From Lentisphaerota bacterium (lineage in GTDB: Bacteria; Verrucomicrobiota; Kiritimatiellia; RFP12; UBA3636), in assembly GCA_012514445.1 (NCBI GenBank), contig JAAZAI010000393.1, positions 1 to 10,412 of the forward strand: 10,412 nt of DNA. The letters are read 5' to 3'. Position numbers and translations under genes: made by a program. Of this stretch, positions 5,346-10,412 are shown one piece after another. How positions within the stretch are numbered: position 1 is the first letter of the stretch; the number at the start of each line of letters is the position of its first letter. The notes below the pieces were generated by a model that worked only from the letters and a program-made list of their open reading frames with translations, was not told where the DNA came from and made no database searches.

Positions 5346-5996
5346 ATGAAAAACGTCTTGATCTTCCGCGGCGGCTGGAACGGCCACAATCCCGTCGAAA
5401 CTTCCGACATCATCGGCGGACGCCTGCGCGAGCACGGCCTCCACGTCGACATCTTCGACACGCAGGATTGCCTGCTCGACCCCGAGTTCAAAACCAAATA
5501 CAACCTCGTCGTGCCGGTCTGGACGATGGGGACGATCGGCGGCGAGCACGAGAAGGCGCTTCTCGCCGCCGTCCGCGGCGGCATGGCCTGCGGGGGCTGG
5601 CATGGCGGCATGGGCGACGCCTTCCGCAACAACACCGAGTACCAGTTCATGGTGGGCGGCCAATGGGTGGCGCATCCCGGCGGCATCATCGACTACACCG
5701 TGAAGGTCGTCGATCCCGGCCATCCGATCATGCGCGGCCTGCCCGCGGAGTTCCCGATGCACAGCGAGCAGTACTTCATGCATGTCGATCCCGGCAACCA
5801 CGTGCTGGCCACCACCACGTTCGGTGCCGAGCACGCGCCCTGGATCAAGGGTACCGTCATGCCCGTCGTCTGGACGCGGCGCTACGGGCAAGGCAAGATC
5901 TTCTACAGCTCGCTCGGGCACAACCTCGCGGACTTCCAGAACACGCCGCAAGTCGCCGACATCATCGTCCGCGGGCTGCTCTGGGCGCTGGACTGA
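5346..5996 (+). CDS. ThuA-like domain protein
   Basis: A 216-residue protein of the ThuA (trehalose-utilisation) family, which has a class I glutamine amidotransferase-like (flavodoxin-like) fold. Features seen: an N-terminal strand and loop NVLIFRGGWNGH (3–14), CGGWHGGMGDAFRNNTEYQF (82–101), the GGQWVAHPGG segment, SEQYFMHVDPGNHVLATT and a C-terminal MPVVWTRRYGQGKIFYSSLGHN block. No cysteine sits in the amidotransferase nucleophile context, so it is not expected to be a glutaminase. Family members occur with Gfo/Idh oxidoreductases in sugar-catabolic clusters and probably act on keto-sugar intermediates. AAGGA lies 7 nt before the ATG and the upstream gene ends 16 nt away, so they form one operon. 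It converges on fucU with only 6 nt between stop codons. Confidence 0.88.
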   Translation: MKNVLIFRGGWNGHNPVETSDIIGGRLREHGLHVDIFDTQDCLLDPEFKTKYNLVVPVWTMGTIGGEHEKALLAAVRGGMACGGWHGGMGDAFRNNTEYQFMVGGQWVAHPGGIIDYTVKVVDPGHPIMRGLPAEFPMHSEQYFMHVDPGNHVLATTTFGAEHAPWIKGTVMPVVWTRRYGQGKIFYSSLGHNLADFQNTPQVADIIVRGLLWALD

Positions 5997-6002
5997 CTCA
6001 GG

Positions 6003-6443
6003 CTAGCGGCTGGCGGGCGTGACGCCCTTGCGGAGCATGAGATTCGCGTACTTGGCGGTGTCGCCGCTCTGGATGATCAGGAAGGCGCCCTTGGCGCGCT
6101 CGTAGAACGCGAAGCGTTCGAGACGCGCCATCTTCGCCCAGGCGTTGCCATGGCGATCCGCGACGGCGCGATACGCGCCCTCCACGGCGGGGTCGAGAGC
6201 GTCCCCCGCCACCGCCTCCATGGTCGTCATCGGCGCGTCCACGTACGCGTCGAGTTCGAAGAGAGGCAGGATCGCGTCCAGCAGGCGCGGGACGTCCACG
6301 CCGTCCGCGCGGACGAACCGCCGCGAGGCGAACATCTCGCCGGGGAAATGTCCGTCCGCCAGCACGACCTCGTCGCCGTGCCCCATCGCGCAGAGCGCGG
6401 CCAGCAACTCGGGGGATAGAATCGGAGAAATGCCCTTCAACAT
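6003..6443 (-). CDS. fucU: L-fucose mutarotase (RbsD/FucU family)
   Basis: FucU interconverts the alpha and beta anomers of L-fucose (and related sugars) in the cytoplasm. The 146-residue protein opens with MLKGISPILSPELL, followed by MGHGDEVVLADGHFPG (20–35), which contains the catalytic histidine H22, and closes with RFAFYERAKGAF and YANLMLRKGVTP, all typical of FucU rather than RbsD. Length agrees with E. coli FucU (140). The ATG lies 3 nt after the galE stop and its AGGAGG is inside the last galE codons, so it is translated from the skp–lpxD–galE mRNA. No fucose isomerase, kinase or aldolase gene is in the window, so the enzyme may serve glycan salvage or another sugar. Confidence 0.94.
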   Translation of the reverse strand: MLKGISPILSPELLAALCAMGHGDEVVLADGHFPGEMFASRRFVRADGVDVPRLLDAILPLFELDAYVDAPMTTMEAVAGDALDPAVEGAYRAVADRHGNAWAKMARLERFAFYERAKGAFLIIQSGDTAKYANLMLRKGVTPASR

Positions 6444-6446
6444 GGT

Positions 6447-7427
6447 CTATGCCTCCTGTCCCGCATACCCGCGAGGATGTTTGCGGTGCCATTCCCATGC
6501 CGTGGCGATGATCGCCTCCGGCTCCAGAAAGCTCGCCTTCCACCCGAGCTCGCGCGCCGCCTTGTCCGGGTCCGACACGAGCAGATCGGGATCTCCCGCG
6601 CGCCGCGGGGCGACGAGGGCCGGGATCGGATGGCCGGTCACCTTGCGCGCGGCCTCGACGATCTGCTTCACGGAGAAGCCGTTGCCCGTGCCGAGGTTCA
6701 GCGCGCCGGTGAAGTCCGACGTGATGGCGAGCCGGTGCGCTTCGGCGAGGTCCGAGACGTGGATGTAGTCGCGCACGCACGTGCCGTCGGGCGTCCGGTA
6801 GTCGTCGCCGAACACGTCCACGTGGCCGCGCTGCCCGAGCGCGACCTTGAGCACGTTGGGGATGATGTGGGTCTCGACGGCGTGGTCCTCGCCCAGGCGC
6901 CCCTCGGCGCCGCAGGCGTTGAAGTAGCGCAGGAAGACGGGGCGGAAGCCGTGGATCTTCGCGTACCAGCCGAGCATCTGCTCGTAGATGAGCTTCGACT
7001 GTCCGTACGGATTCGTCGGCCGCTGGGGCGTCTCCTCCGTGATCGGCATCGCCTCGGGCTGGCCGTAGGTGGCGCAGGTGGAGGAGAAGACGATGCGCTT
7101 CACGCCGCACGCCTGCATGGCGTCCGCGAGGTTGATGCCGCCGGCGTCGTTGTTGCGGAAGTACTTCCCGGGGTCGGCCGAGGATTCGCCCACGAGCGCG
7201 TATGCGGCGAAATGCATCACCGCGTCGGGCCGCGCCGCGGCCATCGCCGCCTGGATGTCCTCCGCATTGCGCAGATCGCCGACGACGAGCTGCGCGCGCG
7301 GGTCGACGGCCTCGCGGTGCCCCAGTTCGAGACTGTCGAAGACCACGACCTCGTGGCCCGCGTCCAGCAGGTGCTTCGCGGTGACGCCGCCGATGTAGCC
7401 GGCGCCGCCGGTGACGAGTATTTTCAT
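6447..7427 (-). CDS. galE: UDP-glucose 4-epimerase
   Basis: GalE interconverts UDP-glucose and UDP-galactose with bound NAD. The 326-residue protein is an extended short-chain dehydrogenase: NAD-binding GGAGYIG (7–13), D31 at the end of the second strand, FAAYALVGES (73–82), SSTCATYG (115–122) and the catalytic Y141xxxK145 in NPYGQSK. The C-terminal half has RYFNACGA (167–174), VRDYIHVSDLA and LNLGTGNGFSVKQ, as in classic GalE. The ATG overlaps the lpxD TGA as ATGA and has AAGGA 9 nt upstream within lpxD, which indicates translational coupling. In this setting, between a lipid A gene and fucU, it probably supplies sugars for LPS or other surface glycans. Related 4-epimerases (UDP-GlcNAc) cannot be excluded. 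Confidence 0.94.
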   Translation of the reverse strand: MKILVTGGAGYIGGVTAKHLLDAGHEVVVFDSLELGHREAVDPRAQLVVGDLRNAEDIQAAMAAARPDAVMHFAAYALVGESSADPGKYFRNNDAGGINLADAMQACGVKRIVFSSTCATYGQPEAMPITEETPQRPTNPYGQSKLIYEQMLGWYAKIHGFRPVFLRYFNACGAEGRLGEDHAVETHIIPNVLKVALGQRGHVDVFGDDYRTPDGTCVRDYIHVSDLAEAHRLAITSDFTGALNLGTGNGFSVKQIVEAARKVTGHPIPALVAPRRAGDPDLLVSDPDKAARELGWKASFLEPEAIIATAWEWHRKHPRGYAGQEA

Positions 7428-8476
7428 GAATGCGAATCCTTCTCCAGTTCAGCCAGCTTCGCCTTCAAGGCGGCGACTTCCTTCTGAAGCGTCTCGACGG
7501 TCTTCGGCAGATGGAACTGCCGCAACGCCTCGCGGCGGTCCACCGCCGGAGAACCCAGGTAGATGCCCTTGGCGGCGAGGTCGCGGTGGACGCCCGCCTT
7601 CGCGAGGATCTCCACGCGGTCGCCGATGTTCAGGTGCCCGGCGAGTCCCGCCTGGCCCCAGATCATCACGCCGTCGCCGATGTGCGTGCTCCCCGCGATG
7701 CCGACTTGCGAGACGATGCCGCAGCATTCGCCGATCTGCACGTTGTGCCCGATCTGCACGAGGTTGTCGATCTTCGTCATCCGGCCGATCTTCGTCACGC
7801 CGAAGCGCGCGCGGTCGATCGTCGTGTTGGCGCCGACCTCGACGTCGTCCCCGAGCTCCACGATGCCCATCTGCGGGATCTTCGTCACGGCGATCGCGCC
7901 GTCCGCGCCGACCTGCGTCGTGTAGCCGTAGCCGTCGCTGCCGATCACCACGCCGTTGTGGAGGATGACGCGCCGCCCGATGCGGCAGCGCTCGCGCACG
8001 GAGCAGAGCGGATAGAGCACCGCATCGTCGCCGATCACGCAGCCCTCGCCGACCACGACGTGGGCGCAGAGCACCACCCGGTCGCCGAGGACCGCGCCGT
8101 CGCCCACGACGGCGTGGGGGCCGATGTGCACCCCCACGCCCATCGAGACGCCGCGTCCGACGACGGCTGAGGGATGAACGCCGGGGGCGTACGCGACGGG
8201 CGGCGGCGTGAACAGCGGCACGATCTGCGCGAACGCCTGGTCCGGCGAATCGACGCGCACCAGCGCCGCGCCGCAGGACGGCGGCGCGCAATCGCGCGCG
8301 ACGAGCGCCGCCGAGGCTCGAGTCGTCGGCAACTGGTCGGCGTACTTCGGGTTGGCCAGAAAGGACAAGTCCCCCGGCAGCGCATCGCGCAGCGAGGCGA
8401 CGCCCGAGATCTCGACGTCCCCCGATTCCGGCGGGATCGACCCGCCGACACGGGCCGCGATTTCGGAAAGTTTCAT
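7424..8476 (-). CDS. lpxD: UDP-3-O-acylglucosamine N-acyltransferase
   Basis: LpxD adds the second 3-hydroxyacyl chain, from acyl-ACP, to the amino group of UDP-3-O-acyl-glucosamine: the third step of lipid A synthesis. The 350-residue protein has the N-terminal uridine-binding domain (to about residue 95; GVASLRDALPGDLSFLANPKY), then a left-handed beta-helix of hexapeptide repeats (about 100–295), and a C-terminal helical part ending in a heptad-like VETLQKEVAALKAKLAELEKD. H244 in QIGHNVQIG matches the catalytic base and H281 in GLAGHLNIGD matches the second active-site histidine of E. coli LpxD. IGSDGYGY (178–185) is also characteristic. The start is 20 nt after the skp stop with only a weak ribosome site (GGA-rich), and the stop overlaps galE. 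It shows that the host makes lipid A. Confidence 0.96.
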   Translation of the reverse strand: MKLSEIAARVGGSIPPESGDVEISGVASLRDALPGDLSFLANPKYADQLPTTRASAALVARDCAPPSCGAALVRVDSPDQAFAQIVPLFTPPPVAYAPGVHPSAVVGRGVSMGVGVHIGPHAVVGDGAVLGDRVVLCAHVVVGEGCVIGDDAVLYPLCSVRERCRIGRRVILHNGVVIGSDGYGYTTQVGADGAIAVTKIPQMGIVELGDDVEVGANTTIDRARFGVTKIGRMTKIDNLVQIGHNVQIGECCGIVSQVGIAGSTHIGDGVMIWGQAGLAGHLNIGDRVEILAKAGVHRDLAAKGIYLGSPAVDRREALRQFHLPKTVETLQKEVAALKAKLAELEKDSHS

Positions 8477-8496
8477 GGTGAAAGGTCCGTCCGGGG

Positions 8497-9090
8497 CTAC
8501 TTGGCGGCTGCGGGCTTCTTCGCGTCGACCTTCTTGCCGCCGATCGCCTGGATGACGGCGTCGGTGACGTCGAGCTTGGGGTTCGCATACATCACGATGG
8601 GCACGGGGGCGCCGGGGCGGAAGGCGGAGGCGTCGAGGATCAGGTCGTAGGCGCCGGACTTCACGAGGCCGTTGATCGCGAACTTGACGTCCGACATGAC
8701 GTTGCCGAAGAGCAGCAGCTCCTTTTCCTGGAGCCGGCGCTGCAGATCGTCCACGAGCGTGCGCAGGGCCCGCTCCTCCTCCTTGATCGTCTGGCCCAGG
8801 TCGCGCCCGGCGTTGAACTTCTTCTTGCGCTCCTGCTCGCTGAGCGCCTCGTTGTCGGCCTCCTTGGCGATCGTCTCGAGCTGCTTGTAGAGATCCTGGA
8901 TCTTCTGGCGCTTGACGTCGCGCTCGGCCTCGAACTCCTTCTGGAGCTTGACGAGGTTCGCCTTGTTCTCCTCGCTTTGCGGATGGGACAGGATGACCGT
9001 CTCCATGTCGACGGTGGCGATCTTGATCTCGGCGGAGGCGGTGAGCGCGGCGGCGGACAGGACGGCGGCGATGAGCGGAAGCTTATTCAT
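8497..9090 (-). CDS. Periplasmic chaperone of the Skp/OmpH family
   Basis: A 197-residue OmpH/Skp-type protein. A signal peptide (residues 1–20, ending ASA before EIKIATVD) directs it to the periplasm. The mature part starts with the family's strand IATVDMETVI, then a long charged helical-hairpin region (about 35–135; KLQKEFEAERDVKRQKIQDL and EEERALRTLVDDLQRRLQEK) of the tentacle type, and returns to the body domain with GAYDLILDAS and DVTDAVIQAI; the C-terminus is Lys/Ala-rich. Skp holds unfolded outer-membrane proteins for delivery to the BAM complex. The ATG at 9090 is chosen because it begins the signal peptide and has GAGGA 7 nt upstream; the open frame extends to 9198 with no signal-like sequence. 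It heads the skp–lpxD–galE–fucU unit. The bamA gene usually found upstream is absent. Confidence 0.92.
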   Translation of the reverse strand: MNKLPLIAAVLSAAALTASAEIKIATVDMETVILSHPQSEENKANLVKLQKEFEAERDVKRQKIQDLYKQLETIAKEADNEALSEQERKKKFNAGRDLGQTIKEEERALRTLVDDLQRRLQEKELLLFGNVMSDVKFAINGLVKSGAYDLILDASAFRPGAPVPIVMYANPKLDVTDAVIQAIGGKKVDAKKPAAAK

Positions 9091-9169
9091 GTGGATTTCC
9101 TCGGATTTTGAGCGAAGCGCCGTCGCCCGTGATACCCCACGCACGACTCTTGCGCTTGACTGGCCTCCG

Positions 9170-9198
9170 ATTTTACTGCAAATGCACCATTCAATCAA
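9170..9198 (-). promoter_or_regulatory. Sigma-70-type promoter of skp–lpxD–galE–fucU
   Basis: On the minus strand TTGATT (9198–9193; 4/6) and TAAAAT (9175–9170; 5/6) have exactly 17 nt between them, in a locally AT-rich patch of an otherwise GC-rich sequence. The –10 lies 79 nt upstream of the skp ATG, which predicts a leader of about 70 nt. This is the best promoter match in the window, and it shows that skp can be transcribed without bamA. Confidence 0.6.
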
Positions 9199-9259
9199 TG
9201 ACGATTCCGAAACGGCGACCTACGGGTGACCAACGGCGACCAACGCGGCAATTCTGGGG

Positions 9260-9284
9260 CGCGAGTCACAATTGTTGACTCGCG
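9260..9284. repeat. Hairpin/near-palindrome upstream of the skp promoter
   Basis: CGCGAGTCA (9260–9268) and TGACTCGCG (9276–9284) are perfect 9-bp inverted arms around CAATTGT. No T-run follows on either strand. It sits about 60 bp upstream of the skp –35, so it could be a regulator-binding site, or a 3'-end hairpin for transcripts coming from the right. Confidence 0.6.
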
Positions 9285-9438
9285 AAGGGTTCTGAGTTCA
9301 GGTGTTGCACTGCAAAATGTTACCAATGCGTAGACGAGACAGGTGGTACTCATGGAATCCGATAACACCAATTTGCGGGCGTGCGTACTCGTAACGATAT
9401 GTTTTCGATCACATTCGACGGCGGCATGTTGAGCGGCC

Positions 9439-9534
9439 ACGCGGAGGCTCGAGTATCGCGGGGGGGGGGGAGTCGAAACCAGGTCTTCAAGAGGGAAAGC
9501 CAAGTCAATCTCCTTCCAGCGCCTGCCTCCGCGT
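9439..9534. repeat. 10-bp inverted repeat bounding a 96-bp segment with G11
   Basis: ACGCGGAGGC (9439–9448) and its exact complement GCCTCCGCGT (9525–9534) bracket 76 bp containing a run of 11 G (9460–9470). The right arm merges with the CTCCGCGT tandem repeat. It might be a small non-autonomous repeat element or a structured RNA; no transposase or target-site duplication is evident. Confidence 0.4.
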
Positions 9535-9550
9535 CTCCGCGTCTCCGCGA
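9527..9550. repeat. Three tandem 8-nt repeats (CTCCGCGT)
   Basis: CTCCGCGT, CTCCGCGT and CTCCGCGA follow one another without gaps. Read on the minus strand the tract encodes the RGDAE/TRR-type peptides often seen in spurious intergenic frames, which I take as a sign of a dispersed intergenic repeat. Confidence 0.6.
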
Positions 9551-9684
9551 TGGAATCTGGAATGCGGTTTCAATATTACAATTCCACGCGGGATTCCGTG
9601 CCGCTGTGCGGTAGTGTTTGTCGTGGCGCCGTGAGGCGTTGACGCACTGGCGGCACACGCCCTTACGAGCGCATCATCGTGGCA

Positions 9685-9719
9685 GGCGGCCATGCCTTGC
9701 CGCCGACGGGCAACCCGTC
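9685..9719. repeat. Two adjacent stem-loops
   Basis: GGCGGC (9685–9690)/GCCGCC (9699–9704) with an 8-nt loop is followed directly by GACGGG (9705–9710)/CCCGTC (9714–9719) with loop CAA. They lie about 80–110 nt past the stop of the TPR-like gene. They look REP-like; there is no T-run for an intrinsic terminator. Confidence 0.45.
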
Positions 9720-9724
9720 AAGGC

Positions 9725-9746
9725 TTGTCCCGAGCCTGTCGAGGGG
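9725..9746. repeat. Dispersed repeat of the GACAGGCTC-GG type
   Basis: The minus strand reads CCCCTCGACAGGCTCGGGAC here and the plus strand encodes the peptide PEPVEG in one frame. This is close to a short element (consensus near CCTTCGACAGGCTCAGG) that I know as a widely scattered intergenic repeat in many GC-rich bacterial genomes. Identification is from memory of the motif. Confidence 0.5.
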
Positions 9747-9795
9747 CCGTGTTGGTCCTTTGCCACGGACGGCGCGAAAGTCGAGGTCTGCGTCG

Positions 9796-10412
9796 TCACT
9801 GCGCCGCCTGCCTGTTTTTGGCCTCCGCAAGATAGTCCGTTACGCTTTTCGCGTACTCGGGACACTTCTCCAGGCAAAGCTCAAAGGTCTTCACCGCTTC
9901 GCCGTAGCGGCCTTTGCAGTGGTAGAAGACCCCGAGCATCACCAAGGTATGGCGTCCCTTGGCGGTGTCGGGCATCTTGTCGTAGATTTGCAGCAACGCA
10001 TCCGCCGCCTTGTCGTAGGTCTCGGGCTTGTTCTGATAGTAGGAGAACAGCACGGACATCGCCCGATCCCATGACGGCGTGGTCCGGTACTGCGTTTCGA
10101 ACTTCTTGAACATGGGGAAGGCGGTCTTGGAACCGCCGGTGAGCATTTCGCAGTGGGCCCGGACCAAATCCAAATAGGCTTTCGCCGTCGTGTCGAGCCT
10201 GTCGTAGTGCTCCTCGTGGATCCTGGCATAGCGCCAGTTTGGTGCCGGCCATGATCCGCAGGTATCCCAGATACCATTTCGCCGCGCGTCGGTTGAACAG
10301 CTTCCCCGGCGCGGGAACCGCCCAGTCGATGTTCCCCCAGGCGTCTTTCTGTTTCATCGCCTTCGGCGGCGCCGACACCGATGCGGATTGTCCGGGAACC
10401 GGGAACCGATCC
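9796..10412 (-). CDS. TPR-like protein, C-terminal part, with an apparent frameshift
   Basis: The segment 9796–10239 encodes a helical protein whose end contains a TPR-like unit (MLGVFYHCKGRYGEAVKTFELCLEKCPEYA, split around residues 80–108 of the segment), with LFSYYQNKPETYDKAADALL as an earlier helix pair. Such proteins are scaffolds for protein contacts. Reading upstream in the same frame gives NWRYARIHEEHYDRLDTTAK, with no good start, and then becomes implausible beyond about 10240. The neighbouring frame from 10241 to the window edge gives a natural continuation, KQKDAWGNIDWAVPAPGK…WYLGYLRIMAGT. Removing one base from the AAA (10240–10238) joins them as AGT–NWRYAR. So there is either a +1 frameshift mutation or a sequencing error. 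No start is visible; the frame runs off the window. A TTG at 10173 is a possible but unconvincing start for a short form. Confidence 0.6.

Larger units (their letters stand above)
9199..9795. other. Gene-free, repeat-rich region between skp and the TPR-like gene
   Basis: About 600 bp in which I see no believable gene. Short open frames exist on both strands but are rich in low-complexity residues and have no family features. The first part (about 9285–9440) is less GC-rich than the genes. Contents in order: a near-palindrome at 9260–9284; long inverted repeat arms at 9439–9448 and 9525–9534; a run of 11 G at 9460–9470; an 8-nt tandem repeat at 9527–9550; two adjacent stem-loops at 9685–9719; and a dispersed-repeat-like motif at 9725–9746. 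The right part lies just beyond the stop of the TPR-like gene, so its stem-loops may act at that transcript's 3' end. Confidence 0.6.

Noticed and set aside
4136..5689. Upstream extension of the AraC frame (to 827 residues)
   Set aside because: The extra N-terminal part is the complement of the Gfo/Idh and ThuA-like genes, both of which have clear family motifs on the plus strand.
6477..7487. Plus-strand frame of 336 codons
   Set aside because: It is the complement of galE, whose NAD-binding and YxxxK motifs are intact.
7430..8170. Plus-strand frame with Asp/His/Val-rich repeats
   Set aside because: The periodicity mirrors the hexapeptide repeats of lpxD on the other strand.
9527..9550. A CRISPR-like repeat array
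   Set aside because: The units are 8 nt and contiguous, with no spacers, and no cas genes are present.
9195..9693. Short overlapping frames on both strands in the gap
   Set aside because: They have no start signals or family features; their peptides come from the CTCCGCG repeat and the G-run.

Overview
GC-rich window (a strong G/C bias at third codon positions leaves long open frames opposite the real genes) from a Gram-negative, LPS-producing bacterium: it carries lpxD and a Skp/OmpH periplasmic chaperone. The gene mix (AraC-type regulator divergent from a Gfo/Idh–ThuA pair, skp–lpxD next to sugar genes, an MTH1-like Nudix protein, a stand-alone ParB-N domain protein) would suit a member of the PVC group (Verrucomicrobia/Lentisphaerota/Kiritimatiellota-like), but this is an inference and not secure.

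Layout. (A) 172–3086, minus strand: a tight five-gene unit read panD → MTH1-like Nudix hydrolase → ParB-N-domain protein → tcdA → unknown membrane protein. Spacings are 1 nt, a 10-nt overlap, a TGATG stop/start overlap and 3 nt, so it is very probably one operon with translational coupling. Downstream (1–171) are palindromes and direct repeats. (B) 3220–3309, plus strand: tRNA-Ser(CGA) with a promoter divergent from that of panD. (C) 3206–4135, minus: an AraC-family regulator whose reading frame runs straight through the antisense of the tRNA; divergent from (D) 4238–5996, plus: a Gfo/Idh/MocA oxidoreductase and a ThuA-like protein, a likely carbohydrate-catabolic unit controlled by the AraC protein. 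(E) 6003–9090, minus: skp/ompH → lpxD → galE → fucU, again tightly packed (20 nt, ATGA overlap, 3 nt), with a good sigma-70-type promoter at 9170–9198. It joins outer-membrane/lipid A biogenesis to nucleotide-sugar and fucose metabolism. (F) 9199–9795: about 600 bp without a believable gene, holding a cluster of inverted repeats, a G11 tract, an 8-nt tandem repeat and a dispersed-repeat-like element. (G) 9796–10412, minus: the C-terminal part of a TPR-like protein, with an apparent +1 frameshift in an AAA run, cut by the window edge.

Most genes belong to known families. I did not find a clear defence island, CRISPR, transposon or phage. The points most worth a second look are the regulator/tRNA complete antisense overlap, the small ParB-N protein in the panD–Nudix–tcdA operon, the AraC/Gfo-Idh/ThuA unit with its repeated CCATTTC motif, and the repeat-rich gap.
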